Assembly: GCF_001940165.2 (NCBI RefSeq)
Contig: NZ_CP135162.1
Coordinates: forward strand, 1,539,501 to 1,603,500
Source of the DNA: Roseburia sp. 831b
GTDB lineage: Bacteria; Bacillota; Clostridia; Lachnospirales; Lachnospiraceae
Direction of reading: 5' to 3'
DNA: 64,000 nucleotides
The notes beneath the pieces are model-generated. The model searched no databases. It worked only from the letters and a program-made list of their open reading frames with translations, and was not told the DNA's origin. Position 1 is the first letter of the stretch. Every line of letters starts with the position of its first letter. The position numbers and the translations under genes are program-made. This document shows positions 1 to 10,766 of the stretch, in pieces.

Positions 1-28
1 TGGATTTATAGATATTTTCAAATAAAGC

Positions 29-62
29 AAAAAGACCGTGCAGCTTCTATTCGCTGCACGGT
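29..62 (-). terminator. Terminator overlapping the end of the AbiH-like gene
   Basis: A 10-bp perfect stem (ACCGTGCAGC at 35-44 pairing with 53-62) with an 8-nt loop is followed on the minus strand by a T run. The stem includes the last codons of the AbiH-like gene, so coding sequence and terminator share bases. Confidence 0.85.
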
Positions 63-1102
63 TCAAATTTAATAAATCCGTTCTGAATAAGCTTGGTTGC
101 TTCTTCTTTTCCAAACACATCTATCAGATTGATTACTTTCTGTTCGTAGTCATCCTGATTATATATATAAATCACAAATCCTCTTGCCAAACTTCGCAAT
201 TTTACGATAATATCTCCGTCTGTTTTATCCATAGAATGACCATAAAAATAAACAATTGGTTTTGGCGATAAAACGTTATTCCGATCTATCAATCTTGCTT
301 CGTTTATATACCCGGTCAATTTCTGTATTCTCTGAAAATACTTTTTAAAATATACAAAATCCAAATTCATTTCATCCTCGTCATTAAATCCGAGAACCAT
401 ATTATTTTTATCAAGACTTCCATGAACATGAAATACATCTTCCGGCTTTATTCCATAGATTCTATATGTATCAGTGTAATTAAAAGAAATAACATAAGAT
501 GGATTTACTTCTTCGATTTGGTGAATTTTCTTTATGCTCTCACATTTTTCATTCATTTGATTTTTTAAATATATTCGCAAAAGTTCTATTATTTCATCCA
601 ATTGTTTTTTTAGTAAATTCAAGATTTCTCGCTTATTTAATCCAAAGGCATTTGTATAATACTTATTATCCAAATGCATAGAATGAATGCTGGAACGGGA
701 ATAATCCTTATCATACAGCAATACAAATGAATGTAAGCAATATATAGTTTTTAGCATACCACTTTTTGACATATCTATTCGTGCTGAATCCCATGATATG
801 CATCCTCTATTATCTATAAAAGATGGATATTTAGAAAAAAATAATTCAAAATACCCAATTATTTCTTTTATTAATCTTTCTAAATCTACCCAGCCAGGCA
901 CCACGTTAGTATAACGAAAAAAATATCCTACGAATCCATTGCTTTCTATGCACTTATGAATAAATTCACGTTCAGACTGATTTTCGATAAAACTATCATC
1001 TTCTTTTGCTTTCTTAATCCAATCAATAAAATCATCATATCTAGTGTTTAATTCGTGTGACAAATCAAATCCGTTTCCGATAACTAAAATATTGTGCTCC
1101 AT
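47..1102 (-). CDS. AbiH-like abortive infection protein
   Basis: This 351-residue protein resembles the AbiH family, which acts in phage abortive infection in lactococci by an unresolved mechanism. The family's N-terminal signature is present as VIGNGFDLSHELNTRYDDF (residues 7-25), a glycine-rich nucleotide-binding-like strand-turn. A C-terminal stretch near residues 280-310 (PIVYFYGHSMDKTDGDII) matches the second conserved AbiH block with its GHS motif. There is no signal peptide or membrane segment, so it should be cytoplasmic. It is a single-gene unit with its own terminator at the stop codon and an AT-rich upstream region holding a perfect 18-bp palindrome. No partner gene is adjacent, which fits AbiH as a stand-alone system. 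Family assignment is firm; activity is inferred. Confidence 0.8.
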   Translation of the reverse strand: MEHNILVIGNGFDLSHELNTRYDDFIDWIKKAKEDDSFIENQSEREFIHKCIESNGFVGYFFRYTNVVPGWVDLERLIKEIIGYFELFFSKYPSFIDNRGCISWDSARIDMSKSGMLKTIYCLHSFVLLYDKDYSRSSIHSMHLDNKYYTNAFGLNKREILNLLKKQLDEIIELLRIYLKNQMNEKCESIKKIHQIEEVNPSYVISFNYTDTYRIYGIKPEDVFHVHGSLDKNNMVLGFNDEDEMNLDFVYFKKYFQRIQKLTGYINEARLIDRNNVLSPKPIVYFYGHSMDKTDGDIIVKLRSLARGFVIYIYNQDDYEQKVINLIDVFGKEEATKLIQNGFIKFEPCSE

Positions 1103-1376
1103 AATCTTCCTCTTTCGTAATTAACAAATGAATTGTTGTAATACATCGATTATATAACAAACCATAATTTTGTGCAAAAAAAGAGAAGATGTAAAAAACA
1201 TTCTTCTCATATTTTTGTCATATCAAGGCTCTTATTTAATTTTTCTTATAGTATCAGTTTTGTGTGTAGTACTACACACGCTTTACACACACTTGCTATT
1301 AAAATACATAAAAATTTATAGAATTTTATATTTTTCAGTACCTTTCAACAAATCCCATAAAATCAACTCAAATGCC
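1103..1376. other. AT-rich intergenic region with an 18-bp perfect palindrome
   Basis: The region lies upstream of the AbiH-like gene and downstream of metA. At 1262-1279 it holds GTGTGTAGT followed directly by ACTACACAC, a perfect palindrome with no loop, as expected for a dimeric repressor site rather than a terminator. A further TTTACACACAC stretch follows. I see no credible gene here. Confidence 0.5.
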
Positions 1377-2309
1377 TTATTTTCCCACAATCTCATCCAT
1401 ATTAATAAACGAATACGGCGTTGTCTGATAGACGTAGTAGTTTAACCAATTCAGGTACAGTGCATTTCCGTGGGATCTCCACTGTAATCTTGGTTTCTTG
1501 GTATCATCATCATCCGGGTAATAATTCTTTGGCGGTGCAATCGGAAGACCTTTTTCCTTGTCTCTCATATACTCTTTGTGAAGTGTCATTCTGTCATACT
1601 CTGGATGACCCATCACAAAAATCTTGCGGCCTTCGTTTGCAATCACAAGAAAAACTCCTGCTTCTTCGGATTCTGCTAAAATCGTCAAATCATCCACTGC
1701 TTCAATGTCTTCTTTTAACACCTCGGTGTGTCTGGAATGCGGTGCCATGAAATAATCATCAAAACCTCTGACAAGCGGAACCTTGCGGTTCTTTACGTGG
1801 TGTTCATAAACACCGAACTTCTTTTCTTTTAACATATGTTTTGGAATTCCATAATGGTAATAGAGTCCTGCCTGGGCTCCCCAGCACAAATGAAGGGTCG
1901 ATGTTACATGTGTTTTGCTCCACTCCATGATTTCACACACTTCATCCCAGTAATCTACCTCTTCGTATTCCATCTGCTCTACCGGGGCACCTGTGATGAT
2001 GAGCCCGTCAAGATTCTGTTTTTTTATATCATCAAAGGTCTGGTAAAACTTGTTCAGATGACTCAAAGACGTGTTCTTTGACACATGGCTTTTTACTGCA
2101 AGGAATGTCACATCCACCTGCAACGGCGTATTGGAAAGAGAACGTAAAATCTGAAGTTCCGTGTCCTCTTTTAACGGCATTAAGTTCAGGATTCCAATGT
2201 TAATCGGGCGGATATCCTGATGGGATGCACGTTTTTCATCCATAACAAATATATTTTCCTGTTCGAGAATCTCTTTTGCAGGCAGATCACTTTGTGTTTT
2301 AATTGGCAT
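1377..2309 (-). CDS. metAA: Homoserine O-acetyltransferase (MetA family)
   Basis: MetA acylates the hydroxyl of L-homoserine, the first committed step of methionine synthesis. The 310-residue length is normal. The catalytic triad is visible: Cys142 in [10 protein letters not shown], His235 in [10 protein letters not shown] and Glu237. Residue 111 is Glu ([10 protein letters not shown]); in this family Glu111 goes with acetyl-CoA use and Gly111, as in E. coli, with succinyl-CoA. I therefore call it acetyl-specific, although many databases label such proteins succinyltransferase. The gene lies 11 bp downstream of ligA on the same strand and is probably co-transcribed. No S-box or T-box leader is apparent in that small gap. 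Confidence 0.95.
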   Translation of the reverse strand: MPIKTQSDLPAKEILEQENIFVMDEKRASHQDIRPINIGILNLMPLKEDTELQILRSLSNTPLQVDVTFLAVKSHVSKNTSLSHLNKFYQTFDDIKKQNLDGLIITGAPVEQMEYEEVDYWDEVCEIMEWSKTHVTSTLHLCWGAQAGLYYHYGIPKHMLKEKKFGVYEHHVKNRKVPLVRGFDDYFMAPHSRHTEVLKEDIEAVDDLTILAESEEAGVFLVIANEGRKIFVMGHPEYDRMTLHKEYMRDKEKGLPIAPPKNYYPDDDDTKKPRLQWRSHGNALYLNWLNYYVYQTTPYSFINMDEIVGK

Positions 2310-2320
2310 TTCTAATCCCT

Positions 2321-5142
<2,822 letters not shown>

Positions 5143-5192
5143 ACATTTCCTCCTTACCGCACGAAAACGTTTCCACACTTCTTTCTTTTATG

Positions 5193-5230
5193 TGAAAAAA
5201 CGGAGACTTCACATATCGAAAAGTCTCCGC
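5193..5230 (-). terminator. Terminator after the SH3 protein gene
   Basis: CGGAGACTT (5201-5209) pairs with AAGTCTCCG (5221-5229), followed on the minus strand by six T residues. It ends the SH3 protein transcript. Confidence 0.9.
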
Positions 5231-5259
5231 CTCTATACACTTTTTAAATGTCTTAAAAC

Positions 5260-6540
5260 TTATTGAAGTAATTCGGTCTTCACATAACCTTCCTTACCAT
5301 TCCAGGTAACCTTTGTCCAGCCTTCTGCATAGCTCATTACAACGGTAACTTTTTCTCCTGCGAATGCAACACCAACTTTATCTGCTGTCTCACTCATAGA
5401 AGAACGAATGTTGGTGGAAGCTGTTAATGTAATGACAGTTCCTTCTGCAATATCACCTGCTGCTGTTCCGGCATCCGTACTCTGTGCAGGCGCATCTGTT
5501 GTCAAAAATTCACTCTTAATATAACCGGTAGAACCATTGTAATCAATAATGCTCCAGTCACCATCTGTTCCGGTTCTTGTAAAGCTTGTGCCGCCTTCTG
5601 CTGTTCCAAGCTTATCAGAATTCTCATCTGCTGCACTTCTGACATTTACCTTAGAGGTAGTATAAACAGTCTCTGTTGTTACCTGTGGCTCCTGCGGTGT
5701 CTCTTCCTGTGGTGTCTCCTCCTGTGGAGTTTCTTCCTGAGGCGTCTCTTCCTGTGGTGTCTCAGTTTCAGTTGTTTCTGTCGATTGTGAGGTGACAGAT
5801 GTTACCCAGGATGCAATCGCATCTTTTAATGTTGTTGAAATCATATTGGATAAATTCGGGTCTGCTGCAAGTGCACTCTCATATTTTGCCTGTACATCCT
5901 GCTGCAATGCAACCACGTCATCTTCCTGCTCAAACTGTGTAATCAGGCTTTGAATATTTGCATCCAATGCATTTTCCTGATTTGTGTAATTATACTGACT
6001 ATATAAGTTATCAATATAAAGACTTCCATCCGGATTTGTTCTTACATAGAAGAAATCAAGTCCTGGTGCTAATATATCAACACCGACAAATTTCATTTCC
6101 ATATATACTGACACCAGATAAGAAGTATCATCTGCTCCCTTTTTGGTATAGCAGCTGATGTTCTGATATCCTTCTACATACTGGCTGAATACCCCGATAT
6201 AACTCTGTTCGTTTGCAGAGATTGGTGATGCAAGTGTTGATAATGTTGCAATATCACCATTGGCATATGCAGTATAGTAGTTGTTAATCAGTTCATTAAT
6301 TGCCGGATTGGCATCCACTTCATATTCCTGTGCAGTTGTATCAGAAACCTCTGTCTGCTCTGTCTCAATCACATTCTGTGCATCTTTCTTATCCTTCGGA
6401 TTGGTACATTGTGCAAGCACAATCACAAGAACAACAAATAATACACCGGCTGTAATATATCGAATATTTTTCTTACAAAAATCTATCATTTTCTGGAATG
6501 TTTCTTTTTTTAAAAAATCTTTTACTTTTGAAAAGTCCAT
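5260..6540 (-). CDS. Membrane-anchored protein with two bacterial SH3 domains
   Basis: A 426-residue envelope protein of unknown job. A short basic N-terminus is followed by one hydrophobic segment (about residues 29-46, ending in VLAQC, only a poor lipobox), then a folded ectodomain (about 75-245), a low-complexity linker with repeated EETPQ units, and two SH3_3-type repeats (TTSKVNVRSAADENSDKLG and LTASTNIRSSMSETADKVG) that usually bind cell-wall peptides. It is therefore probably attached to the membrane and faces the wall. The start at 6540 has a TCCTCC complement (GGAGGA) just upstream; a longer frame would read back into the tRNA gene. The EETPQ linker is coded by near-identical 15-bp repeats that could vary in number. 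Confidence 0.85.
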   Translation of the reverse strand: MDFSKVKDFLKKETFQKMIDFCKKNIRYITAGVLFVVLVIVLAQCTNPKDKKDAQNVIETEQTEVSDTTAQEYEVDANPAINELINNYYTAYANGDIATLSTLASPISANEQSYIGVFSQYVEGYQNISCYTKKGADDTSYLVSVYMEMKFVGVDILAPGLDFFYVRTNPDGSLYIDNLYSQYNYTNQENALDANIQSLITQFEQEDDVVALQQDVQAKYESALAADPNLSNMISTTLKDAIASWVTSVTSQSTETTETETPQEETPQEETPQEETPQEETPQEPQVTTETVYTTSKVNVRSAADENSDKLGTAEGGTSFTRTGTDGDWSIIDYNGSTGYIKSEFLTTDAPAQSTDAGTAAGDIAEGTVITLTASTNIRSSMSETADKVGVAFAGEKVTVVMSYAEGWTKVTWNGKEGYVKTELLQ

Positions 6541-6558
6541 CTTATCCTCCTTAAAAAG

Positions 6559-6630
6559 TGCGCCTGGCGGGAATCGAACCCGCATTACTGGAGTCGGAGT
6601 CCAGTGTTCTATCCATTAGACTACAGCCGC
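6559..6630 (-). tRNA. tRNA-Arg(CCG), with stem mismatches
   Basis: The minus strand reads as a tRNA with a CCG anticodon in a CTCCGAC loop closed by CTGGA/TCCAG, a perfect T arm (GCGGG-TTCGATT-CCCGC) and acceptor strands GCGGCTG and CAGGCGC. It would decode CGG. Two blemishes show: the acceptor stem has G4 opposite G69, and the D stem GTCT/GAAC has C12 opposite A23. CCA is not encoded (CAC follows). I judge it a tRNA gene; the mismatches raise the question of whether it is fully functional. Confidence 0.9.
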
Positions 6631-6762
6631 TTATCTATCAAAATTTTAGGAATTATCATACGAATCTAACTTCATTTGTTTTGTTGTTTTTTTGTAACAA
6701 TTTCTTAACAACTGTTTTCTATAATAACAAAGATGATTTCAAAAGTCAATGCACCATGACAG

Positions 6763-6803
6763 AAAAAAGGCTTGATTGGAAACGTTTTTTTCCACCAAGC
6801 CTC
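6763..6803 (-). terminator. Terminator after the araD remnant
   Basis: AGGCTTGATTGGAAA (6768-6782) pairs with TTTCCACCAAGCCT (6789-6802), with T residues following on the minus strand. It closes the old pentose operon. Confidence 0.9.
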
Positions 6804-6813
6804 TTTTTTTATT

Positions 6814-7332
6814 CTACTGACCGTAATATGCATTTTCTCCATGTTTCCGGTAAAAATGCTTTTCTTTTATGGAATCCGGTGCCGGTTTCACATTTGGATT
6901 CAGTAGTTCCGTATAACGCGCCATTTTTGCAACTTCTTCTAAGACAACTGCATTGTGAACTGCTTCCTTTGCATCTTTTCCCCAGGTAAACGGTCCATGG
7001 TTTGCACAAAGGACTGCCGGTGTATACATCGGATTTCTCTTTCTTTGTTCAAAAGTCTCTACAATGACAAGTCCGGTATTTTTCTCGTATGCCTCGTCAA
7101 TCTCTTCTTTTGTCAGGCTTCTTGTGCACGGAATCTCGCCAAGGAAATAATCCGCATGTGTAGTTCCATACAGTGGGATATCTCTCGCTGCCTGTGCCCA
7201 CGCCACTGTTTCCGTGGAGTGAGTATGTACGATGCCACCGATTTCTTTAAAATGCTGATACAACTCCAAATGCGTTGCGGTGTCAGAAGACGGATTTAAA
7301 TGACCCTCCACACGGTTTCCCTTCAAATCCAT
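6814..7332 (-). pseudogene. N-terminally truncated L-ribulose-5-phosphate 4-epimerase
   Basis: The intact AraD/SgbE family enzyme interconverts L-ribulose-5-phosphate and D-xylulose-5-phosphate and is about 230 residues long. Here 172 residues match from the family's EGxLxPSSDT block onward. The metal ligands (His36 and His38 in VHTHST, His112 in CANHG) and the catalytic Asp61 (GTTHAD) remain, but the first 55-60 residues, with the phosphate-binding GNxSG motif, are gone. An AGGAGG stands 6 bp before the ATG, as if the deletion removed the coding 5' end and kept the ribosome site. Directly upstream is the 45-bp repeat array. A functional short form cannot be excluded but is unlikely. Confidence 0.8.
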
Positions 7333-7355
7333 CGCAACCTCCTAATGTTTATTGT

Positions 7356-7590
7356 CCAAAAACGGCAGAGCCGTCCTCCGTCTTTGACAACTTCTAATCT
7401 CCAAATACGGCAGAGCCGTCCTCCGTCTTTGACAACTTCTAATCTCCAAATACGGCAGAGCCGTCCTCCGTCTTTGACAACTTCTAATCTCCAAATACGG
7501 CAGAGCCGTCCTCCGTCTTTGACAACTTCTAATCTCCAAATACGGCAGAGCCGTCCTCCGTCTTTGACAACTTCTAATCTCCAAATACGG
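7356..7590 (-). repeat. 45-bp tandem repeat array, five perfect copies plus partial ends
   Basis: Five identical 45-bp units begin at 7364, 7409, 7454, 7499 and 7544, flanked by partial units. Each contains a small hairpin (ACGGC-aga-GCCGT) and, on the minus strand, the transaldolase end (codons for AVFGD and TAG) plus a GGAGG. The array thus grew from the 3' end of the transaldolase gene and the gap before the epimerase gene. There are no spacers, so it is not CRISPR. Perfect identity implies recent expansion or homogenisation. Confidence 0.95.
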
Positions 7591-7969
7591 CTCTATAGTC
7601 CGCCTGGAACTTCTCAATTCCCTGATTTGCACTGAAAATCAATGTCACACTTGTCTTAATTTTCTCTGCGCAAAGAACCTTAACCGCTTTTAATCCCTCT
7701 ATTGTCATTGGAATTTTTACAACCATGTTTGGATGAATGGCTGCGATTTCACGACCTTCTTTGATTATGCCTTCTGCATCGGTTGTCGTTGCTTTTACTT
7801 CCCCGGAAATTGGTCCATCTACAATGGATGTAATCTCTTTGATTACTTCCGTAAAATCTCTGCCCTCTTTTGCAATCAAAGATGGGTTGGTTGTAACTCC
7901 ACAGATAACCCCCATATCATTCGCTTTTCTAATGTCGTCTACATTTGCTGTGTCAATAAAAAATTTCAT
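7574..7969 (-). pseudogene. Transaldolase (TalC/Fsa type) with an internal deletion
   Basis: TalC-type transaldolases are about 215 residues; this frame has 131. Residues 1-115 follow the family closely, with the Schiff-base Lys85 in MVVKIPMT, then after SANQ the sequence jumps straight to a C-terminal block [15 protein letters not shown]. Roughly 75-80 residues of the barrel are missing, apparently by a deletion between two short similar stretches (NQ and DQ). The frame stays open and a good Shine-Dalgarno (AAGGAGAAG) precedes it, but half of the barrel is absent, so it should be inactive. The last codons are the seed of the adjacent tandem array. Confidence 0.82.
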
Positions 7970-7998
7970 GACTTCTCCTTTCTTTTGGAACTAAAATT

Positions 7999-9277
7999 TT
8001 ATAAATTTTTCAGGCAGTCAACCGCAGCTTGTTCTACCGTTAACCCCTGTTTATAACGTTCTAAGAAATGGTCAAACCCTGTTACATCCTGTTCATCCGA
8101 ATAAATGGTACTTCCGTTATCCTCCAAAAAAACTTTGCGTTTTAAATAGGTATCCAGTTTTTCCTTTTCCTCTTTTTGAACGAGATAAGAGGCAAGAAGT
8201 GCAATTCCCCATGCTCCGCCTTCTCCTGCTGTTTTCATCACCGTCACCGGTGTATTTAACGCTGCTGCAGTCATGCGTTGTCCAACTTCTTTTGTCTTAA
8301 AAAGTCCGCCATGACCGGTAATCCGATCCAGTTTGACCTGCTCGTCTTTCAGCAAAATATCCATTCCTGCTTTCAATGCGCCAAGCGATGTATATAGATG
8401 CACTCTCATGAAATTTGCGAGTGTAAAGCTGCTCTGTGGTGTCCGCACAAACAATGGCCGTCCCTCCGTGAAACCTGTAATATGTTCCCCAGAAACATAA
8501 TTATATGCTAACAATCCACCACAGTCTGCGTCTCCTTCTAAGGCTTTCCGGTAAAGGGTACCGTAAAGTTCATCCATATCGACTTTTCTTCCAAGGCTTT
8601 CCTCAAACTCCCGGAACAGGTTCACCCACGCATTCAAATTCGAGGTACAGTTATTACAATGCACCATTGCAACTGCATGCCCCTCCGGGGTCGTGACAAG
8701 GCCTAACTCCTCATGAAGGTTTTGTAACTCCTTTTCCAGCACAACCATCGCAAAAACAGATGTTCCCGCCGAGACATTTCCGGTTCGAACCGCCACTGCA
8801 TTCGTTGCCACCATCCCGGTTCCGGCATTTTCTCCGGCAGCAAGAACCTTTGGAAAAATATCGCGAAGTTTCCATGGATACTGCAGCGGTGCAATCTTTT
8901 CTTCAAACTGTTCTATCATGGTCTGATTGAAATCGTGTGTTGCTCCATCAATCGGAAACATTCCAGATGCCTCGCCAACCCCAAGCACCTTCTGTCAGTT
9001 CTTTGGATGCCTGCCCTGTCATCGTATTTCGCCAGGTACGAAATGGAACTAAAAGTTCTCCCTTTTGATCTAAGACAAGATAACCATGCATCATCGCAGA
9101 AAATCCGATTGCTGCAAGCTTTGTAAGTGTCACTCCATATTTTTGCTGTACGTCCTTTGCCATTTTTGTATAGGCATCCTGTAAACCACTCCAGATTTAA
9201 TCCAATGAATACGTCCAGATCTGGTTCAATTCCAAGCACGCTTTCCCATTTAAAATCGTATCTTTCGTACTGCTCAT
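7999..9277 (-). pseudogene. FGGY-family pentulose/sugar kinase, decayed
   Basis: An ATG at 9277 with GGAGG upstream begins a frame matching an FGGY carbohydrate kinase of about 530 residues, but it is broken in several ways. After residue 15 about 40 codons containing the GSTRxK nucleotide site are missing. A TAA at 9197-9199 replaces a glutamate codon in the WTYSLDEIW block. The same frame then continues through FSAMMHGYLVLDQKG to QASKELTE near 8990, where about 50 codons are lost and the frame changes. The C-terminal 330 residues (from 8988) are intact, including the ATP-site block [14 protein letters not shown]. It headed an operon with the transaldolase and epimerase; all three are damaged. 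Confidence 0.88.
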
Positions 9278-9406
9278 GTAAAATCCTCCACCACTTTTTC
9301 CTGTTTCATCTTACAACTTGCCCATTCCCAAAAACAAGTTATTTTTTAACTACTTTTTTGGAATTAACATCCATTTTTTATCCTTTTCTTCTGTCAGGAT
9401 GAATTT

Positions 9407-10531
9407 TTAGCACTCTTTTGCTGTTATTTTTTGCTCAAGGAATGAATATAACCTTTCTTTCTCTTCATCACTGCCCTTTAACATCAGAACCGCTACCCGG
9501 ATTTCTTCCGTTGAAATCCGTTTCTCTTTTAAAACGGCAATGTTATCTTCTTCTACAATTCCATTTCTTGCCTTTAAAACTACGTGATTTAAAACGGTAA
9601 ACTCCTTCATCAATTCCGCAAAATCGCAGCTGCGCTCCAAAAGAATTGGAAGTCCTTTTTTCTCCTCCTGCTCCATCGTTGCAAGCACCTGCATCGAAAG
9701 TTTTAATTCTCCTGTCACATCTGATGCTTCCATCAATACGTCTGGCCTGTGCTGTAATGTCTGTAAAAAATATTGTTTTGCCCCCACAACATCCTTTTTT
9801 GCAAAAAAATCTGCCAGTTTTTCTTTTACTTCCCTTGTCTCGGCTTTTTCGCCAAGCATTCCCACTTTGCATTCATAGACTTTTAACTTCCTTGTTGTGA
9901 CAAAGACAAGCAGCAAAAATTCCGAAATAAATCCAAATACTCTTTTGTGATAATCATCCTCACCGGTCTCAAGATTGATTCGCTTTTGCACCTCAAAAAA
10001 GATGGAAAACAGCCAGGTACAATAATCGTCAAACAAGGCATGTGAAGTCACAAGAATATTTCCAAAATAGGTCTCATTGGAGTGCACCAGACGAACGAAA
10101 TCGGGATAATATTCTGGATATTTTTCCTGGATAACCTCCCCTGTCACATCCAGGGCATGAATGTTATGATTCGCCGAAAATCCATCATAATAAGAATTGT
10201 TTAACTGCACCCTAAGTGTCGTAACCATATCGTATTCTTTTAAAAGTTCTTCGTATTCTTTCTTTGTGAAAATTTTATCAAACCGGTTCAGCAAATACCT
10301 GCGATAATGACAGGTTCCGATGTAATCATCCTCGTGATAATTCTTCCAGATCCAGTAAAATCCTGTCAGTTCACTATAATAGCAGTTCAAATTTGAAATA
10401 TGCTCTCCGGTGTCGTCACACCAATATCCCAAATCCTCTTTTCCAAAATGACCGACCTGCAGCGGCTGATACATCCTATCCGGCGGAATCTCAAATTTTT
10501 TATGTGTAAATGTAAATATCTTGATACTCAT
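9407..10531 (-). CDS. DUF4422 glycosyltransferase-like protein
   Basis: A 374-residue protein whose first 240 residues match DUF4422, a GT-A-like domain found in capsule and exopolysaccharide loci. Typical blocks are IFTFTHKKFEIP at the start, YCDDTGEHIS-type residues around 35-45, ELTGFYWIWKN and IGTCHYRRYL. The remaining 130 residues are a helical tail rich in Glu and Lys with no family I recognise. No signal peptide is seen. It stands alone between the dead pentose operon and the ABC exporter, not in a polysaccharide cluster, so its acceptor is unknown. Confidence 0.85.
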   Translation of the reverse strand: MSIKIFTFTHKKFEIPPDRMYQPLQVGHFGKEDLGYWCDDTGEHISNLNCYYSELTGFYWIWKNYHEDDYIGTCHYRRYLLNRFDKIFTKKEYEELLKEYDMVTTLRVQLNNSYYDGFSANHNIHALDVTGEVIQEKYPEYYPDFVRLVHSNETYFGNILVTSHALFDDYCTWLFSIFFEVQKRINLETGEDDYHKRVFGFISEFLLLVFVTTRKLKVYECKVGMLGEKAETREVKEKLADFFAKKDVVGAKQYFLQTLQHRPDVLMEASDVTGELKLSMQVLATMEQEEKKGLPILLERSCDFAELMKEFTVLNHVVLKARNGIVEEDNIAVLKEKRISTEEIRVAVLMLKGSDEEKERLYSFLEQKITAKEC

Positions 10532-10680
10532 CGCAGCTCCTCTTTCTACTCATGCTCACATCTCTTTGAACTCCATTATAAACCAGTTATTTCAAGAAAG
10601 AAACTGTCGAAAGACGGCTTTTCCTATACCATACAAATTTAGATACAAAAATACTTCACAACTTAGTGGTCGAAAAATTG

Positions 10681-10728
10681 AAAGCCAGGTCTTATCTGTT
10701 ACGATAAAAGAACAGTAGACCTGGCTTT
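10681..10728 (-). terminator. Terminator after the ABC exporter operon
   Basis: AAAGCCAGGTCT (10681-10692) pairs perfectly with AGACCTGGCTTT (10717-10728); on the minus strand CAATTTTT follows. It lies 39 bp downstream of the exporter stop. Confidence 0.85.
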
Positions 10729-10766
10729 GAACATCATATTTCGTTTTCTAAATTGTAAAGTATTTT

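Noticed and set aside
1170..1445. Plus-strand frame of 91 residues
   Set aside because: No ribosome site, AT-rich composition and overlap with the end of metA; looks like chance.
6541..6585. N-terminal extension of the SH3 protein into the tRNA gene
   Set aside because: The extension is read from the tRNA T arm; the ATG at 6540 has its own ribosome site.
6690..6720. Possible Rex site near the tRNA gene
   Set aside because: TTGTAACAATTTCTTAACAA has only one good half-site and wrong spacing.
7356..7590. Tandem array as a CRISPR locus
   Set aside because: Units are contiguous with no unique spacers and derive from the transaldolase 3' end; no cas genes nearby.
7300..7635. Open frames through the repeat array on both strands
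   Set aside because: A 45-bp unit is a multiple of three, so repeated frames stay open by arithmetic; the products are low-complexity repeats of no known family.
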